DNA of 64,000 nt from CAVSDF01 sp963726715. Its GTDB lineage: Bacteria > Bacteroidota > Rhodothermia > Rhodothermales > BA12. Where the stretch lies: the NCBI GenBank assembly GCA_963726715.1, contig CAVSDF010000008.1, positions 372,001 to 436,000 of the forward strand, in the 5' to 3' direction. Made by a program: the position numbers and the translations under genes. This document shows positions 17,258-24,909 of the stretch, piece after piece; position 1 is the first letter of the stretch; each line of letters begins with the position of its first letter. The notes beneath the pieces are model-generated. The model made no database searches, was not told the origin of the DNA, and saw only the letters and a list, made by a program, of their open reading frames with translations.

Positions 17258-19222
17258 ATGAACAACAAAGGATTCCGCGTCGGCCTCGTGGCCGCGCTCC
17301 TGCTGCTGACCGGCTACTACCTGTGGCCGACCGCCTCGCTCGCCCTCTTCAACCGCAGCGCTCCCGCCGAGGGCACGCCCGCGTACGCCGCGTGGCAGAC
17401 CGCCAACGCCGAGACCCTCGCCGACCGCAAGGAGAAGGCCCTCAAACTCGGCCTCGACCTGCAGGGCGGCATGTCGTCGACGCTCGAAGTGCGCGTCGAC
17501 GAACTCATCCGCGCCCTCGCGAGCGACACCGACGCCCCGTTCGACTCGGTGATGGCCGTCGCCCAGCGCGAGGCCCGGACCTCCGACGCCTCGTTCGTCG
17601 ACCTCTTCGTCGATGCCTTCGAGGCGCGCGACGGCGACGCCCGCCTCGCCCGCTACTTCCGCTCCGACGCGGGCGGCCTCACGCGCCGGTCGTCGAACGC
17701 CGACGTGCGCACGTACCTGCAAGCGCAGGCCGACGACGCCGTCAACCGCGCCATCGAGATCGTCCGCACCCGCGTCGACCGCTTCGGCGTCGCCGAGCCG
17801 TCGATCGTGCGCAAGGGCACGCGCCGCATCGCGATCGAGCTTCCCGGCGTCGACGACGCCGCCCGCATCCGCCGCCTCCTCGGCGGCACCGCACAGCTCG
17901 AGTTCCGCCTGATGGCCGACCCCGACGAGATGGGCCGCGCGCTCAACGACATCGTCGCCTTCTACAACGACTCGACGCGCTCGCGCCTGACCGTCCCGAC
18001 CGCTGCCACCGCCCCCGCCGCCGGTGCCGCCGACAGCGCCGCCGCCGCGCCCTCGACGCTCGCCCTCGCCACCGGCGCGGGCCGCAATGACAGCGCCAGC
18101 GCCGACTCGTCGCTCGACAGCGCCGCCGCGGCGGCCTCGCGTGCCCTCGCCACACCGGCGACCGGCAACGCGCTCCTCAAGGTGCTCACGCCCATCGGCG
18201 GCGTGCAGTTCGGCTCGGTCGCCGTCAAGGACACGTCCGTCGCCAACCGCCTGCTCCGGCGCCCCGACGTGCAGGCGCTGCTGCCGCGCGGCGTGAGCCT
18301 GCTCTGGGACGCCCGCCCCACGGTCGCCCCCGGCGCCGCCGCGAGCACGGGCCAGATCCTGCTCCTCGGCGTCAAGGACAAGGTCGAGATCACCGGCGAG
18401 ACCGTCGAGGAGGCCAGCGTGCAGTTCGACCAGCAGACCAACGCGCCCGGCGTCTCGATGACGATGGACGACGAGGGCGGAAGCCTGTGGAGCCGCCTCA
18501 CCGGCGCCAACATCGGCAAGCCCGTCGCCATCGTGCTCGACGACTACGTCGTCTCCTACCCGACCGTGCAGGGCCGCATCCCCAACGGGCGCTCGTCGAT
18601 CACCGGCCTCGGCGACCGCAACGAGGCCAACGACCTCGTGAACGTGCTCCGCTCCGGCTCCCTCCCTGCGCCGGTGCAGATCATCGAGGAATCGACGGTC
18701 GGGCCGAGCCTCGGCGCCGAGTCGATCCGCAACGGGGCGCTCTCGTTCGGCCTCGGCTTCCTCGTCGTGGCCGCCTTCATGATCTTCTGGTACCGCACGG
18801 CGGGCGTCGTCTCGGTGGCCGCGCTCATCCTGAACGTGCTGTTCATCATCGGCATCCTCGCCGCCTTCCGCGCGACGCTCACGCTGCCCGGCATCGCGGG
18901 CATGGTGCTGACGCTCGGCATGGCCGTCGACGCGAACGTGCTCATCTACGAGCGCATCCGCGAGGAACTCGACGCGGGCAAGAACTTCCGCTTGGCGGTC
19001 GAGGAGGGCTTCGCCAACGCGCTCTCGGCGATCCTCGACTCGAACATCACCACGTTCCTCACCGGCGTCATCCTCTACGCCTTCGGCGTCGGGCCGATTC
19101 AGGGCTTCGCCGTGACGCTCATGGCCGGCATCCTGACCTCGCTCTTCGCGGCCCTCGTCATCACCCGCTTCGTCTTCGACTACGTCGTCGAGGAGAAGGG
19201 CGGCGAGATCGCCATCGGCTGA
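17258..19222 (+). CDS. secD: Protein translocase subunit SecD
   Basis: SecD drives the late stage of Sec-dependent export using proton-motive force. 654 residues: TM1 (VGLVAALLLLTGYYLW), then the family motif LGLDLQGGM (about residues 65-73). The large periplasmic region contains AIEIVRTRVDRFGVAEPSI, ELPGV and TGETVEEASV. The C-terminal five-helix block has GAESIRNGALSFGLGF, TLPGIAGMVLTLGMAVDANVLIYERIREEL and AILDSNITTFLTGVILYAFG. A low-complexity Ala/Ser/Asp insert (about residues 250-305) interrupts the periplasmic domain. secF follows separately, unlike the fused SecDF of many Bacteroidota. Confidence 0.97.
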   Translation: MNNKGFRVGLVAALLLLTGYYLWPTASLALFNRSAPAEGTPAYAAWQTANAETLADRKEKALKLGLDLQGGMSSTLEVRVDELIRALASDTDAPFDSVMAVAQREARTSDASFVDLFVDAFEARDGDARLARYFRSDAGGLTRRSSNADVRTYLQAQADDAVNRAIEIVRTRVDRFGVAEPSIVRKGTRRIAIELPGVDDAARIRRLLGGTAQLEFRLMADPDEMGRALNDIVAFYNDSTRSRLTVPTAATAPAAGAADSAAAAPSTLALATGAGRNDSASADSSLDSAAAAASRALATPATGNALLKVLTPIGGVQFGSVAVKDTSVANRLLRRPDVQALLPRGVSLLWDARPTVAPGAAASTGQILLLGVKDKVEITGETVEEASVQFDQQTNAPGVSMTMDDEGGSLWSRLTGANIGKPVAIVLDDYVVSYPTVQGRIPNGRSSITGLGDRNEANDLVNVLRSGSLPAPVQIIEESTVGPSLGAESIRNGALSFGLGFLVVAAFMIFWYRTAGVVSVAALILNVLFIIGILAAFRATLTLPGIAGMVLTLGMAVDANVLIYERIREELDAGKNFRLAVEEGFANALSAILDSNITTFLTGVILYAFGVGPIQGFAVTLMAGILTSLFAALVITRFVFDYVVEEKGGEIAIG

Positions 19223-19233
19223 CGGCGCCACCT

Positions 19234-19277
19234 GCGCACGTCCGAGTGCCGCTCCGGCGGGACGTTCGGATGTGCGC
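19234..19277. repeat. Inverted repeat between secD and secF
   Basis: GCGCACGTCCGA (19234-19245) pairs with TCGGATGTGCGC (19266-19277) with one G-T wobble; the loop is 20 bases. It sits in the 97-base gap between secD and secF and may adjust expression of secF relative to secD. No T-tract follows. Confidence 0.5.
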
Positions 19278-19319
19278 GGCGCGTGCCTCCCCTTTTCTGA
19301 CAGACGACTTTTCTCTCCC

Positions 19320-20255
19320 ATGCGCATCTTCTCCAACACGAACATCCAGTTCGTTCAGAACCGGCGGATCTTCTACATCTTCTCGATCGCGGTGACCGTG
19401 ATCGGCCTCATCTCGATGTTCACCAAGGGCTTCGAGCTCGGCATCGACTTCACCGGCGGCAAGGAATTCCTCGTCGAGTCGCCCGGCCTCACCGACGTCG
19501 CCGCGCGCCGCGCGCTCGGCCCGGTGCTCAACGGCGCGCCCGAGATCAAGCGCTCCGACGACAAGATCCTCGTCGTGACCGACGCCGAGGGCGAGGCTCC
19601 GGCGCTCGCGGCGTCCATCGAAGGCGCCATTCCGGGCGCTAAGGTGGTGCGCTACGCCGAGATCGCGCCGCGCTTCGCCGCCGACTTGCAGCGCAGCGCC
19701 ATCTACGCCGTCCTCGCGTCGATCCTCGTCATCTTCGCCTACATCTTCGTGCGCTTCGAGTGGCGCAGCGCCGTCGGCGCCATCGTGTCGCTCGTGCACG
19801 ACGTGCTGTTCGTGCTGAGCCTCTTCTCGCTCCTCCACGGGTGGGTGCCGTTCTCGCTCGCCATCGACCAGACAACGATTGCGGCCTTCCTGACCATCGT
19901 CGGCTACTCGATCAACGACACCGTCGTCGTCTTCGACCGCATCCGCGAGGACCGGGCGAAGTACAAGAACCAGCCGCTCGACGAGGTCGCCAACCGGGCG
20001 ATGAACTCGACGCTCTCGCGGACGATGCTCACCGCCGGCACGACGATCATCGTGCTCATCGTGCTCTTCATCTTCGGCGGCGAGACGATCCGCGGCTTCA
20101 CGTTTGCGATGCTCGTCGGCATGATCATCGGCACCTACTCGTCGGTGTTCATCGCCACGCCGGTCATGCTCGACATCTACCGCCGCACCGCGCCGCCCGC
20201 GCCGATCGTGCCCACGCGCCCGGTCCGCGCCACCCGCGCCGTCCGCGCCGCCTGA
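19320..20255 (+). CDS. secF: Protein translocase subunit SecF
   Basis: Partner of SecD, 311 residues. It begins MRIFSNTNIQFVQNRRIFYIFSIAVTVIGLISMF and has the signature GFELGIDFTGGKEFLV. The C-terminal helices include VGAIVSLVHDVLFVLSLFSL, FLTIVGYSINDTVVVFDRIRED and NSTLSRTMLTAGTTIIVLIVLFIFGGETIRGF. The start ATG 19320 follows a pyrimidine-rich leader with no Shine-Dalgarno. The C-terminus ends in a Pro/Arg/Ala tail. Confidence 0.97.
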   Translation: MRIFSNTNIQFVQNRRIFYIFSIAVTVIGLISMFTKGFELGIDFTGGKEFLVESPGLTDVAARRALGPVLNGAPEIKRSDDKILVVTDAEGEAPALAASIEGAIPGAKVVRYAEIAPRFAADLQRSAIYAVLASILVIFAYIFVRFEWRSAVGAIVSLVHDVLFVLSLFSLLHGWVPFSLAIDQTTIAAFLTIVGYSINDTVVVFDRIREDRAKYKNQPLDEVANRAMNSTLSRTMLTAGTTIIVLIVLFIFGGETIRGFTFAMLVGMIIGTYSSVFIATPVMLDIYRRTAPPAPIVPTRPVRATRAVRAA

Positions 20256-20279
20256 TGCGGGTCGCCTGAGCCGCCCGGC

Positions 20280-20312
20280 TTGGGCAGTCCCCGGCCCCGT
20301 GCCGTAAGTTGC
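20280..20312 (+). promoter_or_regulatory. Promoter: TTG - 22 nt - TAAGTTGC
   Basis: TTG (20280-20282) and TAAGTTGC (20305-20312) are separated by 22 bases, within the spacing known for the Bacteroidota primary sigma factor. It lies between secF and the STAS gene, which starts at 20400. Confidence 0.5.
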
Positions 20313-20399
20313 CGCGCCGCGCCCTGCCACCTCCGGCGGGCGCGGCGCGGCCCGTTTCCGCGCCCCCGTTCCGCCCTCTCTCCCCCGACCCCCGACGCG

Positions 20400-20756
20400 A
20401 TGACCTTCGACCTGGACGCCCGCGGCGACGTGCTCGTCGTCCGACCCACCGGCACCGTTTTCGGCGGCCCCGAGGGCGCCGATCTGCACGAGTACCTGCA
20501 CACGCCCCCCGAGGCGGGCGGCGCGTCGTCGAAGAGCGTCGTCGTGGACCTGGGCTGCGTCGTGCTCGTGAACTCGTCCGGCCTCGGCCAACTCGTCGCC
20601 GCCGTGACGACGCTGCGCGGACTCGGCGGCGACCTGCGCCTCGCGTCGGTCTCCGAGCGCGTCGAGCACCTCTTCGTCATCACCCGCCTCTCCAGCGTCT
20701 TCAAGCGCTACGCGGATGTCGACGCGGCGGCGCTCTCGTTCGAAGAGCACGGCTGA
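20400..20756 (+). CDS. STAS-domain protein (anti-sigma factor antagonist type)
   Basis: A 118-residue single STAS domain. MTFDLDARGDVLVVRPTGTVFGG forms the first strands. SVVVDLGCVVLVNSSGLGQLVAAVTTLR carries the conserved Ser of the NSSGLG motif that partner-switching kinases phosphorylate. GDLRLASVSERVEHLFVITRLSSVF completes the fold. Family members (SpoIIAA/RsbV) bind anti-sigma kinases; no cognate kinase, phosphatase or sigma gene lies nearby. It has its own promoter-like sequence. Confidence 0.88.
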   Translation: MTFDLDARGDVLVVRPTGTVFGGPEGADLHEYLHTPPEAGGASSKSVVVDLGCVVLVNSSGLGQLVAAVTTLRGLGGDLRLASVSERVEHLFVITRLSSVFKRYADVDAAALSFEEHG

Positions 20757-20766
20757 CGGCCCCCAC

Positions 20767-20838
20767 CTGCCGCTGCACGCGCTCCGCGGCGGTCCTCCCC
20801 CGCGGTCGCGGGGGAGGTGCCCAAAGGGGGGAGGGGGC
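20767..20838. repeat. Hairpin repeat CCTCCCCCGC-(N)-GCGGGGGAGG family
   Basis: A composite repeat: CTGCCGCTGCACGCGCTCCG, then the hairpin CCTCCCCCGCGGTCGCGGGGGAGG (core quoted in halves CCTCCCCCGCGG and TCGCGGGGGAGG), then TGCCCAAAGGGGGGAGGGGG. Further copies are at 63531-63609 and, interrupted, at 37299-37548. It occupies most of the gap between the STAS gene and the purA promoter. Confidence 0.75.
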
Positions 20839-20882
20839 AACCGCCACCGAGGCCCGGAGGCGGGCTGCGGCCCCGCCCGTCG

Positions 20883-20890
20883 TATCTTGG
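20883..20890 (+). promoter_or_regulatory. -7 box (TATCTTGG) of purA
   Basis: TATCTTGG lies 105 bases upstream of the purA start. It would place transcription initiation just before the stable leader hairpin at 20903-20936. Confidence 0.4.
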
Positions 20891-20902
20891 ACCGCAACTC
20901 GT

Positions 20903-20936
20903 CGCGGCGGGGTGCCTTCTCTGGCGCCCCGCCGCG
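20903..20936 (+). promoter_or_regulatory. Stable 5' leader hairpin upstream of purA
   Basis: CGCGGCGGGGTGCC (20903-20916) pairs with GGCGCCCCGCCGCG (20923-20936) over 14 bp, with one G-T wobble and the loop TTCTCT. It lies between the -7 box and the purA start, and GCGTTTGGCG follows. It could be a 5'-end stabiliser or an attenuator; the T-run is weak. Confidence 0.45.
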
Positions 20937-20995
20937 CTGCGTTTGGCGCGGCCCGATGTGGGCCGCTCGTGCTGTCTCCTCATCCCCAGATTCCC

Positions 20996-22328
20996 ATGCC
21001 CGTCACCATCGTCATCGGCGCCCAGTGGGGCGACGAAGGCAAAGGCAAACTCGTCGACCGCATGGCCGCCACCGCCGACGTCGTTGCCCGCTACCAGGGC
21101 GGCGCCAACGCGGGCCACACCATCGAATGGGGGGCGGGCGAAGGCAAGCGCAAGGCCGTCCTCCACCTCGTGCCGTCGGGCATCTTCCACGCGGGCACGA
21201 CGTGCGTCGTCGGCGGGGGCGTCGTGCTCGACCCGGTCGCGCTCCTCGACGAGGTGGCGATGGTCGAGGCGATGGGCTTCGAGGTCGCCGGGCGCCTCTT
21301 CGTCTCGCACACCGCCCACGTCATCATGCCGTGGCACAAGCGCCTCGACGCCGCCCGCGAGCAGGCCGCCGCCGACGCGGCCGCCGACGCCGAAGGCCGC
21401 GGCGAGGGCGGTACGACCGGCGCCATCGGCACGACCGGGCGCGGCATCGGCCCGGCGTACATCGACAAGGTCGCGCGCACCGGCATCCGCGTCGTCGATC
21501 TGCTCGACCGCGACCGCCTCGCCGCGCAGATCCGCGCCCTCGTCGCCGAGAAGAACGAGGTCCTCGCCGCCATCTACGGCGCCGAGCGGCTCGACGTCGA
21601 GGCCATCGTCGAGGAGTACGTCGAACTCGACCGGCGCCTCGACCCGTACGTCAAGGACACGAGCGCCTACCTGCACGATGTGCTGCAGCGCGGCGGGCGC
21701 GTCGTCGCCGAGGGGGCGCAGGGCGCGCTCCTCGACGTCGATTTCGGCACCTACCCGTACGTCACCTCGTCGTCGCCGACGGCGGGCGGGGCGATGACGG
21801 GGCTCGGGATTCCGCCGACCGCCGTCGACCGCATCGTCGGCATCGCCAAGGCGTACTCGACGCGCGTCGGCAACGGGCCGTTCGTGACCGAGATGCACGG
21901 CGCCGATGGCGAGGCGCTCCGCGCAGGCGGGCCACGAGTTCGGCGCCACGACGGGCCGCCCGCGCCGCTGCGGCTGGCTCGACCTCGTCGCCCTCGCCTA
22001 CTCGGCGCGCATCAACGGCCTCACCGAGATCGCGCTCACCAAGCTCGACGTGCTCAGCGGCATGGACACGCTCCGCGTCTGCACCGCCTACCGCATCGAC
22101 GGGCGCGAGACGACGCGCTTCCCCGCCGACGTGCCGACGCTGGAGCGCGCCGAGCCGGTCTACGAGACGTTCGCCGGATGGCACGAGGACCTGACCGGCA
22201 TCCGCCGCATCGCCGACCTCCCGGAGGCTGCGCGCCGCTACGTGGCCTTCGTGGAAGAGCGCGTCGGCGTGCGCATCGGCAGCGTCTCGACGGGTCCCGG
22301 CCGCGACGAAACCCTCGACGCCGAGTGA
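20996..22328 (+). CDS. purA: Adenylosuccinate synthetase (one frameshift)
   Basis: Catalyses IMP + Asp + GTP to adenylosuccinate in AMP synthesis. MPVTIVIGAQWGDEGKGKLVD contains the catalytic Asp and the GDEGKGK loop, and AGHT carries the catalytic His. GTTGRGIGPAYIDKVARTGIRV, EGAQGALLDVDFGTYPYVTSS and the C-terminal GATTGRPRRCGWLDLVAL are all family signatures. The frame changes once at about 21921-21934, between GEALRAGG and GHEFGATTG. One surplus base (or two missing) accounts for it, and the span of 1333 bases fits one insertion. As purA is essential for de novo AMP synthesis, a sequencing error is more likely than a dead gene. Confidence 0.93.
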
Positions 22329-22348
22329 CGCGCCGGGCGTCCCGGTCG

Positions 22349-22741
22349 ATGCGCCGCGCCCGCGTGACGCGAACGCTGGCCATCGCCTGGGCCGCGCCCA
22401 ACACCGCGCTTGGCCTCGCCCTCGTGGCGCTCGCGCGGGCGACGGGCGGCGAGGCGTCGGTCGTGGGCGGCGTCGTCGAGGCGAGCGGCGGGGTCGTCGG
22501 GCGGGTGCTCGGGCGCGGCGGGATCGCGGCGATGACGCTCGGGCACGTGGTCGTCGCGCGCGATGCGCCGTCCCTCGTGCGCACGCGCGCCCACGAGCGC
22601 GTCCACGTGCGGCAGTACGCGCGCTGGGGGCCGTTCTTCCTGCCCGCCTACGCCGCCGCCTCGCTATGGGCGGCGCTGCGCGGGCGCCGTGCGTACCGCG
22701 ACAACGCCTTCGAAGTCGCCGCCTACGACGAGGCGCCGTAG
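22349..22741 (+). CDS. Small membrane protein with HExxH motif, unknown function
   Basis: A 130-residue protein from ATG 22349, 20 bases after the purA stop. It has two hydrophobic stretches (LAIAWAAPNTALGLALVALA and FFLPAYAAASLWAAL). The zinc-peptidase-like motif AHERVHVRQY follows the strand GHVVVARD, and RAYRDNAFEVAAY ends the protein with a conserved-looking Glu. A widespread but uncharacterised bacterial family has this HExHHxRQYERWG pattern. Protease activity is not established. Probably co-transcribed with purA. Confidence 0.6.
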   Translation: MRRARVTRTLAIAWAAPNTALGLALVALARATGGEASVVGGVVEASGGVVGRVLGRGGIAAMTLGHVVVARDAPSLVRTRAHERVHVRQYARWGPFFLPAYAAASLWAALRGRRAYRDNAFEVAAYDEAP

Positions 22742-22745
22742 CGCG

Positions 22746-24791
22746 TCACAGCCCCGCGAATCCGGTGGCGCGGAGGGCGGCGAGGGCGCGGCTGGCGGCG
22801 GCGAGGTGGGCGTCGATGTCGACGGCGGCGGCGCGGGCGGCGTCGAGAGCGTCGGCGTTGGCGTGGGCTTCGATGGCGTCGGCCTGTTCGGAGAGGCGGC
22901 GCGCGCCGATCATCCCGCTCGACGATTTCAGCGTGTGCGCGGCGCGGCGGGCCCCGTCGAGGTCGGCGGCGGCGAGGGCGCGGATGATGTCGGCGACGAG
23001 CGCCGCGGCGTCGGTCGCGTAGTCGGCGACGAGGCCGCTGAGGAAGGCGTCGTCCTCGTCGCCGATCATGGCGCGCAGGTCGCGGAGCGTCGGCAGGTCG
23101 AGGACGCCCGCGTCGCTGGAAGGCGTCGGCGTCGGGGCGGCGTCGGGACTGGCGAGGCCGCAGGCGCGGAGCACGCGGGCGAGGCCGTCGAGCTGGACGG
23201 GCTTGGCGAGGTAGTCGTCCACCCCGGCGGCGAGGCAGCGCTCGCGGTCGCCCGGCATCGCGTTGGCCGTCACCGCCACGATGCGCGGCTGCGGCGCCTC
23301 GCGGGCGCGGATGCGGCGCGTCGCCTCGAGGCCGTCCATGACCGGCATCATGATGTCCATGAGCACGAGGTCGTAGGCCGTCGATTCGACGTGCTCGACG
23401 GCGTCGAGGCCGTTCACCGCCACGTCGGGCGTCACGCCGAGGCGGGCGAGCAGGTGCTGCGCGACGCGCTGGTTGATGAGGTTGTCCTCGACGAGGAGCA
23501 CGCGCGGCGGCCGCGCGAGCGTCGGCACGTCGCCGGCGGAAGACCCTGGCGCGTCTCCCGACGCGGAACCGTCGCCTGCCGGGGACATCGTGGGGGTGCG
23601 GAGGGCGGTCGAGAGCACGTCGAGCAGGTGGGCGCGCCGCACGAGGGGCGGCAGGAAAAGGGCGTCCGCGGAGCCATCGTACGGGCCTCCAATCTGGATC
23701 GCCTTCACGCCGCGCCGCACTGCGCGTTCCATCCACGCCTGCGCCTGCGCCGCCTGCCCATCGACGAGGACGACCTCGGCGCCGCCGAACGCCGCTTCGT
23801 CCTCCTCCGGCGCCGCCGTGCGCGCCTCGATGCCCGCGCGTTCGAGGTAGCGGGCGAGCATCGCCGCCGTCGGCGCGTGGGCGGTGACGACGAGCGCGCG
23901 GTGCCCGGCGAGCAGCAGCGTCGACGGCGGCACCGGCGGGGCCGCGACGCGCACCGGCACGTCGAGCGTGACCGCGAGCGCACCGCCGGAGATCGCCGCG
24001 CGCAGCGTTCCGCCCGTCGAGACGGCGAGGCGCCGCGCGAGTGGCAGGTCGAGGCCCGTCAGCCGCTCGGCCTCCGAACCGCCACCGGGTGCGTCGACGG
24101 CGTGGGGACGGGCGAAGGGCGTGAAGCGCGCCTCGGCATCGTTCGAATCGTCCTCCCCATCGCCGCCGTGCGCGACCGCCGCGCTCACCACGACGCGCAG
24201 GCAGAACGGCGCGCCCGCTCCGTGAGACGCCGCCTCTTCCCACGCCCCGCCGACATGGACGACGACATCGCCGGTGGCGACGTGGGCGACGTAGGTGAGG
24301 ACGTGGCCGAGGCACGCGCGCACGCTCGCCGCGTCGCCGACGAAGCGCTCGGGGAGCGACGGCGCCTGCACGAGCGCGAGCCGCAGCCCGCGCCGCTGCG
24401 CCGCTGCCGCCGCGAGCGCCAGGGCCTCCTCGACCTCGGCGACGGTGTCGACCGGTTCGTGCCGAGCGGCCGCGTCGGCGGCGGCGGGGATGTCATCGAG
24501 GCCGAGGTGGGCGTAGGCGTGGACGTGGTCGAGGAGCGTCAGGAGGGCGCCGCCTGCGGCGTGCATCGCATCGAGATGGGCGGCCTGGTCGGCGCTGAGC
24601 GGCGTCGCGCGCAGCAGGCGGGCGTGGTCGAAGGCGGTGCCGAGCGGCCCGCGCACCTCGTGGCTGAACCGGGCGAGGAAACGTGCGTGGGCGCGGACGT
24701 CTGCCTGCGCGGCGGCGAGCGCGGAAACCTCGCCGCCGCGCATCGGAGCGGGCGGACGGGGCGGGGCGGGCGGGGGCGAGTGGACGTGCAT
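22746..24791 (-). CDS. Hybrid histidine kinase-like protein with degenerate ATPase, receiver and HPt domains
   Basis: A 681-residue protein with no signal or membrane segment. Order: HisKA dimerisation helices with phospho-His in FSHEVRGPLG (about His44); an HATPase-like region that has lost the N-box (HVLTYVAHVA) and the DxGxG box; a degenerate receiver-like segment (ALVVTAHAPTAAMLARYLE). A complete receiver follows (VLLVEDNLINQRVAQ, acceptor Asp in LVLMDIMMPVMDG about residue 478, Lys in YLAKP). An HPt domain (RRAAHTLKSSSGMIG, His about 619) ends the protein. With the catalytic domain degraded it probably cannot autophosphorylate and may instead pass phosphate in a relay. It is divergent from the propeller kinase gene at 24910. 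Confidence 0.82.
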   Translation of the reverse strand: MHVHSPPPAPPRPPAPMRGGEVSALAAAQADVRAHARFLARFSHEVRGPLGTAFDHARLLRATPLSADQAAHLDAMHAAGGALLTLLDHVHAYAHLGLDDIPAAADAAARHEPVDTVAEVEEALALAAAAAQRRGLRLALVQAPSLPERFVGDAASVRACLGHVLTYVAHVATGDVVVHVGGAWEEAASHGAGAPFCLRVVVSAAVAHGGDGEDDSNDAEARFTPFARPHAVDAPGGGSEAERLTGLDLPLARRLAVSTGGTLRAAISGGALAVTLDVPVRVAAPPVPPSTLLLAGHRALVVTAHAPTAAMLARYLERAGIEARTAAPEEDEAAFGGAEVVLVDGQAAQAQAWMERAVRRGVKAIQIGGPYDGSADALFLPPLVRRAHLLDVLSTALRTPTMSPAGDGSASGDAPGSSAGDVPTLARPPRVLLVEDNLINQRVAQHLLARLGVTPDVAVNGLDAVEHVESTAYDLVLMDIMMPVMDGLEATRRIRAREAPQPRIVAVTANAMPGDRERCLAAGVDDYLAKPVQLDGLARVLRACGLASPDAAPTPTPSSDAGVLDLPTLRDLRAMIGDEDDAFLSGLVADYATDAAALVADIIRALAAADLDGARRAAHTLKSSSGMIGARRLSEQADAIEAHANADALDAARAAAVDIDAHLAAASRALAALRATGFAGL

Positions 24792-24872
24792 CGGAGGGAC
24801 GAGGCGGGGCAGGGGAGGGGCGCGGGGACGCGATGGAACGTCGCGGCGTTCAGGGGGAGATCGTCCGGCCGA

Positions 24873-24880
24873 TACCTTTC
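24873..24880 (+). promoter_or_regulatory. -7 box (TACCTTTC)
   Basis: TACCTTTC lies 29 bases upstream of the GTG start of the propeller hybrid kinase, in the 118-base divergent region between the two kinase genes. Confidence 0.4.
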
Positions 24881-24909
24881 GTAACCGAGCCTCCGCAAAT
24901 CCCTTCTCC

